In this document: piece after piece, positions 12,928-21,069 of the stretch
Layout: every line of letters begins with the position of its first letter
How positions within the stretch are numbered: position 1 is the stretch's first letter
Assembly: GCF_003131185.1 (NCBI RefSeq)
Contig: NZ_QFFU01000002.1
Coordinates: 124,001-188,000 of the forward strand
Length of the DNA stretch: 64,000 nt
Reading direction: 5' to 3'
Source: Pseudomonas ovata
GTDB lineage: Bacteria > Pseudomonadota > Gammaproteobacteria > Pseudomonadales > Pseudomonadaceae
Made by a program: the position numbers and the translations under genes
The notes under the pieces: generated by a model
Seen by the model: the letters and a program-made list of their open reading frames with translations, nothing else
The model's database searches: none
What the model was told of the DNA's origin: nothing

Positions 12928-15231
12928 ATGCCGTACCGTCTGTTGGCAGGCCTTGCCTTGTTGCTGTCCTGCTGCACGCTCCAGGCCGGTGACCTGCCTG
13001 CGCCTGTTTCCTATACCCGCGACATCCAGCCGATCCTCACTGAAAAGTGCGTGGCCTGCCATGCCTGCAACGATGCGCCGTGCCAGCTCAACCTGGGCAG
13101 TGCCGAGGGCCTGCTGCGCGGCGCCAACAAGGTGCCGGTCTACCAGGGCGAACGCTCCCAGGCTGTTGACCCGACGCGCTTGTTCTACGACGCCAATGGC
13201 GTATCGGCCTGGCAACGCAAGGGCTTCTATTCGGTGCTTGAACCACGTGGCGGCCAGGCCGCCTTGATGACCCGTATGCTGGAGCTGGGCCAGCAGGCAC
13301 CGTTGCCGCCCAACAGCAAGCTGCCCGACAGCATTGCGCTGGGCATCAACCGCGAAAACGTCTGCCCGTTGCCCGAAGAATTCAACGCCTACGCCGCTGC
13401 ACACGCCACCCAGGGCATGCCGCTGGCCGTGACCGGGCTGAGCGAGGCCGAGTACCAGACCCTGCAACGCTGGATGGCAGCCGGGGCGCCGGTGGACCAG
13501 CAGCCGCTGCAGCCCAACGCTGCCGAAGCTTCGCAGATCGCCACATGGGAAGCGCAGTTGAACCTGCCCGGTGCCCGCCAGGCGCTGGTCGGGCGCTGGC
13601 TTTATGAGCATCTGTTTCTGGCGCATATCTACTTCGAGGGCGGCGAGCCTGGGCACTTCTTCCAGTGGGTGCGCTCGCGCACGCCCAGCGGCCAGCCGGT
13701 CGACATCATTGCCACCCGCCGCCCCAACGATGATCCGGGTCGTCGCGAGTTCTACTACCGCCTGGTGCCGGTACAGGGCGTGATCGTGCACAAGACCCAC
13801 ATCACCTACCCGGTGGGGCCGAAAAAACTGCAGCGGGTGCGCGAGCTGTTCTATGGCAACGACTGGCAAGCCCAGGCGGTGCCCGGCTATGGCCCCGGGC
13901 ACCGCGCCAACCCGTTCCTGACCTTCGAGGCCATCCCGGCCAAGGCGCGCTACCAGTTCATGCTTGATAACGCCGAGTACTTCGTGCGCAGCTTCATTCG
14001 CGGCCCGGTGTGCCGCGGGCAGATTGCGACCGATGTGATTCGCGACCAGTTCTGGGTGCTGTTCCAGGACCCGTCCAGCGACTTGTACCTGTCCGATGCC
14101 CGTTATCAGGGCCAGGCCACGCCGTTGCTGGCCATGCCGGGACAGAACGACAATGTCGGCAGCATCCTGAGCCTGTGGCTGTCGTACCGCGACCGGCGCA
14201 ATGCCTATGAAGACCTGCGCCGCGACCACTACGCCAAGGCCCCGACACCGGACTGGCCGAGCCTGTGGGCCGGCAACGACAATGCGTGGCTGACCGTCTT
14301 TCGCCATTACGACAGCGCCACAGTAAACAAGGGCCTGATCGGCGATGTACCGCAATCGATGTGGCTGTTCGATTACCCGCTGCTGGAGCGCACCTACTAT
14401 CAACTGGTGGTCAACTTCGATGTGTACGGCAACGTGGCTCATCAGGCGCAGACCCGGCTGTATTTCGACCTGATCCGCAACGGCGCGGAGATCAACTTCC
14501 TGCGCCTGATGCCGCCCGAGCGTCGTGAGGACCTGCTCGACGGTCTTTACGAAAACGCCGGCAAGATCAAGCTGTGGCTGGACTACCAGCGCATCGACGA
14601 CGACACCGCCAGCGGCCTCAGACTCGATAAAAAGCGGCCGATGCGCGATTTTGCCGAACAGTTGCTGCGCCACGCAGGGGCGCTCAATGCTGCGCCCGAC
14701 CCGATCAACCGCTGCTACCTGGCGGCGGGTGGTCAATGCTCGCGGCCGGGCCTGTCGCCGGCCCTGGCCGACGCCGAGCAACGCCTCAGCCGTCTGGCGG
14801 CGCTGCCTGCCGCCCGGCTCAAGGTCATTGACCAATTGCCGGAAGCCACGATGCTGCGCATCGAAGACAGCAGCGGGCGGCGTGAGGTCTACAGCCTGTT
14901 GCGCAACCGGGCGCACAGCAACGTGGCGTTTCTGTTGGGTGAGTCGTACCGCTACCAGCCACGGCTCGACACGCTGACAATCTACCCGGGCGTACTGAGC
15001 AGCTACCCGAACTTCATGTTCAATGTGCCGGCCGCCGAGGTGGCGGCGTTCGTCGACGCCATGCAGCAGGCCAGCGACCCGCAGGCCTTTGAAAAAATCG
15101 TCGAGCGTTGGGGCATCCGTCGCACTCATCCGCAGTTCTGGACCTGGTTTCATGACCTCAATCGCTACATCAAGGAGCAGGATCCGCGTGAGGCGGGTGT
15201 GCTGGACATGAACCGCTACGAGAACCTCTGA
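12928..15231 (+). CDS. cti: Fatty acid cis/trans isomerase, heme c-type periplasmic enzyme
   Basis: A 767-aa protein with a signal peptide (MPYRLLAGLALLLSCCTLQAG) and one c-type heme site CVACHAC near residue 40. Length and the long lipid-facing C-terminal region match Cti of Pseudomonas and Vibrio. Cti converts cis-unsaturated phospholipid acyl chains to trans in response to solvents, heat or metals, without needing de novo synthesis. The ATG at 12928 is chosen because the signal peptide starts there; an open frame continues 30 codons upstream without support. It is divergent from metH, as in P. putida relatives, and is probably expressed constitutively. Confidence 0.93.
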   Translation: MPYRLLAGLALLLSCCTLQAGDLPAPVSYTRDIQPILTEKCVACHACNDAPCQLNLGSAEGLLRGANKVPVYQGERSQAVDPTRLFYDANGVSAWQRKGFYSVLEPRGGQAALMTRMLELGQQAPLPPNSKLPDSIALGINRENVCPLPEEFNAYAAAHATQGMPLAVTGLSEAEYQTLQRWMAAGAPVDQQPLQPNAAEASQIATWEAQLNLPGARQALVGRWLYEHLFLAHIYFEGGEPGHFFQWVRSRTPSGQPVDIIATRRPNDDPGRREFYYRLVPVQGVIVHKTHITYPVGPKKLQRVRELFYGNDWQAQAVPGYGPGHRANPFLTFEAIPAKARYQFMLDNAEYFVRSFIRGPVCRGQIATDVIRDQFWVLFQDPSSDLYLSDARYQGQATPLLAMPGQNDNVGSILSLWLSYRDRRNAYEDLRRDHYAKAPTPDWPSLWAGNDNAWLTVFRHYDSATVNKGLIGDVPQSMWLFDYPLLERTYYQLVVNFDVYGNVAHQAQTRLYFDLIRNGAEINFLRLMPPERREDLLDGLYENAGKIKLWLDYQRIDDDTASGLRLDKKRPMRDFAEQLLRHAGALNAAPDPINRCYLAAGGQCSRPGLSPALADAEQRLSRLAALPAARLKVIDQLPEATMLRIEDSSGRREVYSLLRNRAHSNVAFLLGESYRYQPRLDTLTIYPGVLSSYPNFMFNVPAAEVAAFVDAMQQASDPQAFEKIVERWGIRRTHPQFWTWFHDLNRYIKEQDPREAGVLDMNRYENL

Positions 15232-15244
15232 CAAAGGGCTTTCA

Positions 15245-15277
15245 GGCTGCAGACCGCACCGGATGTGGCCTGCAGCC
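15245..15277 (+). terminator. Possible hairpin terminator after cti
   Basis: A perfect 8-bp inverted repeat GGCTGCAG / CTGCAGCC with an inner CC/GG extension follows the cti stop by 13 nt. There is no clear T run, so it may stabilise the mRNA end rather than terminate by itself. Confidence 0.4.
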
Positions 15278-15406
15278 ATTATCTGTCATCGTGATCAAGC
15301 CCCTTTCTGCCGATCTTTTGCGCGTTATTACGGTCTGTTTCTCTGCGTGTTCCCCCGGTTCGGGTGTGGACGACCAGTGAAAGACACGTAAAAAAGAGGT
15401 TCAGGA

Positions 15407-16429
15407 ATGCTGATTTCGGTTCAGGCCCTGCGGGCATTTGCAGCATGGGTAGTGGTGTGCCATCACTTCATGCAGATCTTTTTCGACTTCAAGGCCAGCG
15501 GGCCGATTGGTGAGTTTTTTGTTTCCAAGGGCGCCGTGGGCGTCGATATCTTCTTCGTCATCAGTGGCCTGGTGATCTACCTGTCCACCTGCGAGCGCGA
15601 CATCCCGGCCTCGCGCTTCATTGCCTATCGATTGTTTCGTATCGTGCCGGCGTACTGGCTGTACACCCTGGCCATGGGCCTGCTGTTGCTGTGGGCCGCG
15701 CCGTGGCTGCCGCACCAGGTGATCGGCTGGCAGAATTTCCTGCTGTCGCTGGCGTTCATTCCCTCGGAAAACCCCGGCGGCTATGGCCTGTACCCCACAC
15801 TCAACGTGGGCTGGACGCTCAATTACGAGATGCTGTTCTATGTCTTGTTCTCGCTGGTGTTTCTGTTCGAGCGCCGGCACCGGGTGCTGATCATTGCCAG
15901 CGCGCTGTTCGTGGTCACCGAGGTGCTGGCGGGCACGGGGCTGATCAGCCGTTTTTACGGCAATGACATCATTTATGAATTCCTGCTCGGCATTGCCATT
16001 GCCATGATCTACCAGCGCGGCTGGATCCGGCAGGCGGTGTGGCTGCCCCTGGCCGGTATCGTGGCGGCGCTGATGCTGATCCAGCATCTGGACAACAGCC
16101 AGCGGTTGCTCAACTGGGGCCTGCCCAGCGCCTTGATCGTGCTGTGCTGCATTTCGCTGGAGCCGCTGTTTCGCGGCAGCAAGCTGCTCAAGGTGCTGGG
16201 GGATTGTTCGTATTCGGTGTACCTGCTGCATGTGCTGGTGCTCTATGGCGGCCTGCTGGTGGCGCAGCGCTACGGGCTCGACCCGTATCTGGTGTTTGCC
16301 TTCTGTGTGCCGGTGATCGCCATTGGCGCCTGGATCAGCTACGAGTGGATCGAGAAGGGGTTGTACGTGCGCATGAAGACCTGGCTCGACGCGCGCAGGG
16401 CCGCGCGCCGCTCGGTTGCGCTATCCTGA
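15407..16429 (+). CDS. Membrane acyltransferase family 3 (OafA/YrhL type)
   Basis: A 340-aa multi-pass membrane protein with the acyltransferase-3 signature: LISVQALRAFAAWVVVCHHF at the N-terminus carries the catalytic-type histidine pair, then KGAVGVDIFFVISGLVIY and RLFRIVPAYWLYT. About ten hydrophobic segments follow. Such enzymes O-acylate surface glycans, periplasmic polymers or lipopolysaccharide. RBS AAGAGG precedes the ATG. It lies between cti and nfuA with no obvious operon partner or glycan cluster, so the acceptor is unknown. Confidence 0.88.
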   Translation: MLISVQALRAFAAWVVVCHHFMQIFFDFKASGPIGEFFVSKGAVGVDIFFVISGLVIYLSTCERDIPASRFIAYRLFRIVPAYWLYTLAMGLLLLWAAPWLPHQVIGWQNFLLSLAFIPSENPGGYGLYPTLNVGWTLNYEMLFYVLFSLVFLFERRHRVLIIASALFVVTEVLAGTGLISRFYGNDIIYEFLLGIAIAMIYQRGWIRQAVWLPLAGIVAALMLIQHLDNSQRLLNWGLPSALIVLCCISLEPLFRGSKLLKVLGDCSYSVYLLHVLVLYGGLLVAQRYGLDPYLVFAFCVPVIAIGAWISYEWIEKGLYVRMKTWLDARRAARRSVALS

Positions 16430-16498
16430 CAAAAATACTGGGTTTTGTGCGGCGCCACCGATTGGCGTAAACTGCCAGCACGTCTGCGAGGAAATTTC

Positions 16499-17092
16499 AT
16501 GACCGCTATCACCATTACCGATGCTGCCCACGACTACCTGGCCGATCTGCTGGAAAAGCAGAACACCCCAGGCATCGGCATCCGGGTATTCATTACCCAG
16601 CCCGGCACCCAATACGCTGAAACCTGCATTGCCTACTGCAAGCCGGGTGAAGAAAAACCTGAAGACAAGGCCATCGGCCTGGCGCGTTTCACCGCCTGGA
16701 TCGATGGCTTCAGCGAGGCCTTCCTGGACGATGCCGTGGTCGACTACGCCACCGACCGCATGGGCGGGCAACTGACCATCAAGGCCCCCAATGCCAAGGT
16801 GCCGACCGTCAACGCCGACAGCCCGATCAACGAGCGCATCAACTACTACCTGCAAACCGAGATCAACCCGGGACTTGCCAGCCATGGCGGCCAGGTCAGC
16901 CTGATCGACGTGGTCGAGGAGGGCGAGCAGAGCATCGCCGTCCTGCAGTTCGGCGGCGGCTGCCAGGGCTGCGGCCAGGCCGACGTGACGCTCAAGGAAG
17001 GCATCGAGCGCACCCTGCTCGAGCGCATCCCCGAGCTGCACGGCGTGCGTGACGTGACCGACCATACCCAGAAAGAAAACGCCTACTACTGA
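16499..17092 (+). CDS. nfuA: Fe-S cluster carrier NfuA
   Basis: A 197-aa protein with a degenerate A-type N-terminal domain ([18 protein letters not shown], with [13 protein letters not shown]) and a C-terminal Nfu domain whose CxxC pair is in [20 protein letters not shown] dimer holds one 4Fe-4S cluster between these cysteines and hands it to apo-enzymes such as aconitase. The start at 16499 follows GAGGAAATTTC; upstream in-frame codons are not family-like. The organisation matches E. coli and Pseudomonas NfuA. Confidence 0.94.
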   Translation: MTAITITDAAHDYLADLLEKQNTPGIGIRVFITQPGTQYAETCIAYCKPGEEKPEDKAIGLARFTAWIDGFSEAFLDDAVVDYATDRMGGQLTIKAPNAKVPTVNADSPINERINYYLQTEINPGLASHGGQVSLIDVVEEGEQSIAVLQFGGGCQGCGQADVTLKEGIERTLLERIPELHGVRDVTDHTQKENAYY

Positions 17093-17141
17093 TCAACTCG
17101 CGCACTCCCTGGTCGCGCTCTGCCGGAATGCCGGACCACCG

Positions 17142-17231
17142 CGACCGGCTGCGCAGCAGTCGTAAAGTTGTGGTGTTTTCGAGATTTTTGCGAGCGCTGC
17201 GCACTCGGTCGCGGGCAAGCGCGCTCCTACA
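17142..17231. repeat. REP-type composite repeat
   Basis: The segment contains GCGACCGGCTGCGCAGCAGTCG and, about 50 nt later, the inverted core CGGTCGCGGGCAAGCGCGCT followed by CCTAC. The same composite, including the internal AGTCGTAAA block and a GCGAGCGC block, occurs at 31536-31743 and in variant form at 34473-34704 and 41695-41849. Here the internal part is short and has no tandem array. Confidence 0.65.
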
Positions 17232-17976
17232 CTGGCCTGTACAAATGCGCATGCCCCGCCCGATACAGCGATGACTCGGCAAACGTGTCCGTTGCCAGTA
17301 CCCGCCCGACCAGAATCAGCGCCGTGCGCCTGAAGCCCTTGGCCTTTACCTTGTCTTCGATGTCGGCCAGCGTGCCCAGCACCCAGTCCTGGTCCGGCCA
17401 GCTGGCGCGATGCACCACGGCAATCGGGCAGTCGGTCCCGTAATGTGGCAACAGCTCGGCCACGATCGCCCCGATATGCTTGATCCCCAGATGAATGGCC
17501 ATGGTCGTGCCATGCCGTGCCAGGTCACCCAAGGCTTCACCGGCCGGCATGGGGCTGCTGTCGGCAAAGCGGGTCAGGATCACGCTCTGGGCCACGTCCG
17601 GCAGGGTCAGCTCGCTTTCCAGCAGGGCCGCGCAAGCGGCCGTGGCGGTGACACCGGGAATGATCTGAAACGCAATATCCAGTTCGCGCAAGCAGCGAAT
17701 CTGCTCGCCGATCGCCCCGTACAGGCTCGGGTCGCCGGAATGCACCCGGGCCACATCCTGGCCTTGTGCATGAGCCGATTTCATCAAGGCGATGATCTGT
17801 TCCAGGTGTAACTCGGCGCTGTTGACCACTTGATGGGCGCTATGGCCCTCTAGCACGGCCAGGGGGACCAGCGAGCCGGCATAGATAATGACCGGGCACG
17901 TGCGAATCAGGCGCTGGCCCTTGACGGTGATCAGCTCGGGATCGCCGGGGCCGGCACCGATGAAATAAACAGTCAA
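17227..17976 (-). CDS. cobM: Precorrin-4 C11-methyltransferase CobM
   Basis: A 249-aa tetrapyrrole methylase. It begins MTVYFIGAGPGDPELITVKG (AdoMet-binding loop), followed by VARVHSGDPSLYGAIGEQ and FQIIPGVTATAACAALLESELTLPDV, the substrate-cleft motifs of the CobM/CbiF group. The enzyme methylates C11 of precorrin-4 in the aerobic cobalamin pathway. The start codon is TTG (17974-17976) with TGGAG 7 nt upstream. It is the last gene of the riboswitch-controlled cbtB-cbtA-cobE-cobM unit. Confidence 0.92.
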   Translation of the reverse strand: MTVYFIGAGPGDPELITVKGQRLIRTCPVIIYAGSLVPLAVLEGHSAHQVVNSAELHLEQIIALMKSAHAQGQDVARVHSGDPSLYGAIGEQIRCLRELDIAFQIIPGVTATAACAALLESELTLPDVAQSVILTRFADSSPMPAGEALGDLARHGTTMAIHLGIKHIGAIVAELLPHYGTDCPIAVVHRASWPDQDWVLGTLADIEDKVKAKGFRRTALILVGRVLATDTFAESSLYRAGHAHLYRPV

Positions 17977-18024
17977 TGAACACTCCAGAGACGTGCAAGA
18001 AATAAGGTCGTAATAAAGCCGGCA

Positions 18025-18450
18025 TTATCCGCCCGTAACAGGGCTGCTGGCCAAGGCCAATGTGGCCTGATCGTTTTTCCGGTAGGTGATGCGCAACCAG
18101 GCAGGCTTGCCGCTCAACTGGCTGGCCAGCGCCAGCGCCGCGCTTTCGGCCACGCCACGACAGCCGGTGCGCTCGAAGGCCAGCGCCGAGTGGTGAGTCA
18201 ACTGGCCTTCATGAGCCTGGAGCTGTGCTGCACTGAAAAACACCAGCGGCAGGCCGAGTTGTTCGGCAGCCTGCCACAAGCCCGGCTCGTCGCACTTGCT
18301 GTCGATGGAAGCCAGCGCACTGACCGCCCCGATACCCAGGCCATGGTCATGCAGGCTCTGTGTGATCAGCGCCAGCAGCGTCTGGGCCGGGCAGCCGTGT
18401 CGGCAGCCCAGGCCCAGGGCCAGCCACGGCCGGTCAGTACTGACCGGCAT
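18025..18450 (-). CDS. cobE: Cobalamin biosynthesis protein CobE (CbiG C-terminal domain type)
   Basis: A 141-aa protein starting MPVSTDRPWLALGLGCRHGC, with SALASIDSKCDEPGLWQAAE, LPLVFFSAAQL and RTGCRGVAESAALALAS, the fold and motifs of CobE, equivalent to the C-terminal part of CbiG. It is linked to ring contraction and acetaldehyde release around precorrin-5. The start at 18450 lies 17 nt inside cbtA and is chosen because the upstream extension is not family-like. It is followed by cobM after 48 nt. Confidence 0.85.
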   Translation of the reverse strand: MPVSTDRPWLALGLGCRHGCPAQTLLALITQSLHDHGLGIGAVSALASIDSKCDEPGLWQAAEQLGLPLVFFSAAQLQAHEGQLTHHSALAFERTGCRGVAESAALALASQLSGKPAWLRITYRKNDQATLALASSPVTGG

Positions 18451-19135
18451 GCCGGCTGCGGCGGAACAGCCAGGCGCTGATGGCCCCCAGGGCGGCCCAG
18501 AACAGCGCATTGGTCACCAAAGACGCAACGATGAACTGCGACGCCAGCGCCTCGGGTGCCAGGCTCGCATGCTGTTCCGGTTGAGGTGCGCCGATCACAT
18601 GCGGCACCACCAGCACGGCCACCCCCAGCAGTTTGAGCAAGGTGCCGCGGCCGAACACGATCAGCGCCAGGCCCGCAGCCGTGGCGGCGGCGGTGGAAAT
18701 CCACCAGTTCTGGCGCAGGCCCAGTTCGGCCGCTGCCGTCCCCGGCAATTCCGGAGGCAGCCCCAGGGTAGGCGCCAGGACAAACACCGCAAACCCGGCC
18801 AGTCCCCAGAACAGGCCCTGCAGCGTGCTGCCCGGCGCACGCAGGGTGTAGAGCCCGGCCAGCATCAGGGCAAAGCCCACGGCCACCACCAGATTGCCAC
18901 CGGTGGTCGACAGCAAGCGCTGCCAGCCATCGGCCGGTGCCCAGGCCTCGTCGTCGTGCGCATGCACATGGGCGGCAGCCCCCGGCGCGTGGGTGTGTTC
19001 CTGGGTGGCCGGTGCCTGCTCGAAGGTTTCCGCTTCAAGAATCAGCGGCGTCAGCCACAGGCTCTGCACCAGGGTCAGCAGCAGGGCGGCCAGCAGGCCG
19101 CTGAAACCTGCGGTCTGCACAATTCGCTTGAACAT
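18434..19135 (-). CDS. cbtA: CbtA cobalt transporter membrane subunit
   Basis: A 233-aa membrane protein with about six hydrophobic segments and a histidine-rich periplasmic or loop segment (THAPGAAAHVHAHDDEAW, residues 48-65), typical of CbtA. CbtA works with the small protein CbtB to import cobalt and is characteristically found under B12 riboswitch control. A GAGGCC Shine-Dalgarno precedes the ATG. It lies 9 nt after the cbtB stop and overlaps cobE by 17 nt. Confidence 0.9.
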   Translation of the reverse strand: MFKRIVQTAGFSGLLAALLLTLVQSLWLTPLILEAETFEQAPATQEHTHAPGAAAHVHAHDDEAWAPADGWQRLLSTTGGNLVVAVGFALMLAGLYTLRAPGSTLQGLFWGLAGFAVFVLAPTLGLPPELPGTAAAELGLRQNWWISTAAATAAGLALIVFGRGTLLKLLGVAVLVVPHVIGAPQPEQHASLAPEALASQFIVASLVTNALFWAALGAISAWLFRRSRHAGQY

Positions 19136-19144
19136 GGTCAGGCC

Positions 19145-19330
19145 TCAGTGGCAAGGAAAGGCGGCGCTGTGCCGGGTGTCATGGGCGGCATTGTGCACCG
19201 CGTCGATGTGCGAGAAGCCGGCGAAATACACCAGGCTGCAACCGAGCAATACCGCGCCGATGGCGGCCGTCAGGCGCTGGCTGAGGGTGGTGGGAGTGGC
19301 GGCGGGGTGGCTGCTGCTGATGATCGACAT
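19145..19330 (-). CDS. cbtB: CbtB cobalt transporter small subunit
   Basis: A 61-aa protein with one membrane segment (LTAAIGAVLLGCSLVYFAGF) followed by a metal-ligand tail HIDAVHNAAHDTRHSAAF and a closing PCH. The H-N-x2-H-D-x-R-H-x3-F-P-C-H pattern is the CbtB signature. It is the first gene after the leftward cobalamin riboswitch, with AGAGG before the ATG. Confidence 0.9.
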   Translation of the reverse strand: MSIISSSHPAATPTTLSQRLTAAIGAVLLGCSLVYFAGFSHIDAVHNAAHDTRHSAAFPCH

Positions 19331-19439
19331 ACGGCTTGCCTCTTGTTTTCAAAAGGGCAGGCAGGCGCATGGACGCGGGGCGACGAACATCGGCCCGTAT
19401 CGACTGCGCCCGCCCACCGCGGGGTTGTCAGAGAAATAG

Positions 19440-19635
19440 ATAGCGGGCCGGTCTCCGGGCTGGCGAGGGACGTTCAGGACGTCATGCAAGGATCGCCTTC
19501 CCATGCCGTGGCACAGTGGATAGACCCTTCGCTCGCTTACCGTTGCGGGGGCAGCACCGGACTTTGTGTCAGCCCATTGGCAGGCGGACGACAGCACCGG
19601 TTTCCCGTTTCACCCTGTGAAGGGCACCCGTAACA
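19440..19635 (-). promoter_or_regulatory. Cobalamin riboswitch controlling cbtB-cbtA-cobE-cobM
   Basis: Read on the minus strand, the segment holds the successive conserved blocks of the B12 aptamer: GGGTGAAACGGGAAACCGGT, then TGCCCCCGCAACGGTAAGCG, then GGCATGGGAAGGCG, and finally GCCAGCCCGGAGACCGGCC. It ends about 110 nt before the cbtB start, leaving room for an expression platform. Adenosylcobalamin binding is expected to lower expression of the operon. Confidence 0.93.
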
Positions 19636-19704
19636 AGGTGTGTAGCAGAGCATGAGCCATGCATGACGTCAATCTTGACATTGACCCTTGCGCAGCCACT
19701 GCGT
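19636..19704. promoter_or_regulatory. Divergent promoter region between the two riboswitches
   Basis: Only about 70 nt separate the two aptamers, so both promoters must lie here. On the plus strand TTGACC (19681-19686), a 17-nt gap and TAGCCT (19704-19709) form a weak sigma-70-like pair. On the minus strand TTGACG (complement of 19668-19673) could serve as a -35. These are visual matches only. Confidence 0.35.
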
Positions 19705-19895
19705 AGCCTTGCCGGTCTGAGGTTCCTTGTGCACATGGCGCAAGGCTAAGACGGGAATACGGTCGAGCCGTAGCTGCCCCCGCAACTGTACGCGGTCACG
19801 TTCGTCGCACAGCCACTGCCATCGGCGGGAAGGCGCGTCGAATGGCCTGGCACATCCGCCATGGCCACGCCGCCAGCCAGGAGACCTGCCTCAAC
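19705..19895 (+). promoter_or_regulatory. Cobalamin riboswitch controlling cobW-cobN-chlID
   Basis: Plus-strand B12 aptamer with the conserved blocks in order: GGTTCC, AAGACGGGAATACGGT, GCTGCCCCCGCAACTGTA, CGGGAAGGCG and GCCAGCCAGGAGACCTGCC. The cobW ATG lies about 107 nt after the last block. Ligand binding is expected to repress cobW and the cobaltochelatase genes. Confidence 0.93.
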
Positions 19896-20001
19896 TGAAT
19901 TCTCACTACAACCGGGCGGGGTGATCCGGTGGCGATTCGCACTGTGCGCCCGGCGCGCGGCTGTCGTCCTGTTTGCCCGCCGCATGACCAAAGGGCATCC
20001 G

Positions 20002-21066
20002 ATGAAAACGCAGGCCAAGCTTCCCGTCACCATCGTCACCGGCTTTCTGGGCTCGGGCAAAACCACCTTGCTGCGCCACATGCTTGATAACGCCGAAGGC
20101 CGGCGCATCGCGGTGATCGTCAACGAGTTCGGCGAGCTGGGCATCGACGGTGAAATCCTCAAGCAATGCACCATCGGCTGTACCGAAGAAGAAGCCAATG
20201 GCCGTATCTTCGAACTGGCCAACGGCTGCCTGTGCTGCACCGTGCAGGAAGAGTTCTTCCCGGTGATGCGCGAGCTGGTCGAGCGCCGTGGCGAACTGGA
20301 CCACATTCTGATCGAAACCAGCGGCCTGGCCTTGCCCAAGCCGCTGGTGCAGGCCTTCCAGTGGCCGGAAATCCGCACCGCCTGCACCGTTGATGCCGTG
20401 ATCACCGTGGTCGACAGCCCGGCAGTCAAGGCCGGCACCTTCGCCGCCTACCCGGACCAGGTCGACGCGCAGCGCAAGCTGGACCCCAACCTGGACCACG
20501 AATCGCCGCTGCACGAGCTGTTTGCCGACCAGTTGGCCAGCGCCGACCTGGTGATCCTCAACAAGGCCGACATGATCGACGCCGAGGGCCTGGCCGCCGT
20601 GCGCGCTGAAGTCGCCGAAGAACTGCCGCCGGCGGTCAAGGTGATCGAGGCCAGTAACGGCCGCTTGCCACTGAGCGTGCTGCTGGGGGTCGGCGCCGAG
20701 TCCGAGCTGCATATCGACGGGCGCAAGACCCATCATGACCATCACGAAGGTGATGACCACGACGACCACGATCACGACGCCTTCGACTCGATTTCGATCA
20801 AGCTGCCCGAGGCTGAAGAAGCGCGCCTGCTCGCGGCCCTGACACAACTGGTGGTCGAGCACGGCATCCTGCGGGTCAAGGGCTTCGTGGCCATCCCCGG
20901 CAAGCCGATGCGCCTGTTGGTGCAAGGCGTCGGCACCCGCTTCGACAAGCACTTCGACCGCGCCTGGCGCGCCGACGAAGAGCGCGCCACGCACCTGGTG
21001 CTGATCGGCCAGGAACTGGACGCGGCGGTGCTTGAAGCGCGCTTGCACGCGGCATTGGCCGGTTAA
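20002..21066 (+). CDS. cobW: CobW GTPase metallochaperone
   Basis: A 354-aa G3E GTPase. The P-loop GFLGSGKTTLLRHML is at residues 12-26, the metal-binding CxCC in NGCLCCTVQEEFF near 76, the guanine motif NKAD near 188, and a histidine/aspartate-rich stretch (HHDHHEGDDHDDHDHD) near 245 precedes the CobW C-terminal domain. CobW is thought to deliver cobalt to the aerobic CobN chelatase. ATG 20002 has AAAGGG upstream; an ATG six codons earlier has none. It is first in the riboswitch-controlled operon, 3 nt before cobN. Confidence 0.93.
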   Translation: MKTQAKLPVTIVTGFLGSGKTTLLRHMLDNAEGRRIAVIVNEFGELGIDGEILKQCTIGCTEEEANGRIFELANGCLCCTVQEEFFPVMRELVERRGELDHILIETSGLALPKPLVQAFQWPEIRTACTVDAVITVVDSPAVKAGTFAAYPDQVDAQRKLDPNLDHESPLHELFADQLASADLVILNKADMIDAEGLAAVRAEVAEELPPAVKVIEASNGRLPLSVLLGVGAESELHIDGRKTHHDHHEGDDHDDHDHDAFDSISIKLPEAEEARLLAALTQLVVEHGILRVKGFVAIPGKPMRLLVQGVGTRFDKHFDRAWRADEERATHLVLIGQELDAAVLEARLHAALAG

Positions 21067-21069
21067 GCC

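Noticed and set aside
12865..15279. Minus-strand open frame of 804 codons opposite cti
   Set aside because: A typical antisense shadow in GC-rich DNA; the plus strand encodes a clear Cti with signal peptide and heme motif.
19861..20001. N-terminal extension of CobW from an upstream in-frame start
   Set aside because: It would begin inside the riboswitch aptamer and is not family-like; ATG 20002 has a ribosome binding site.
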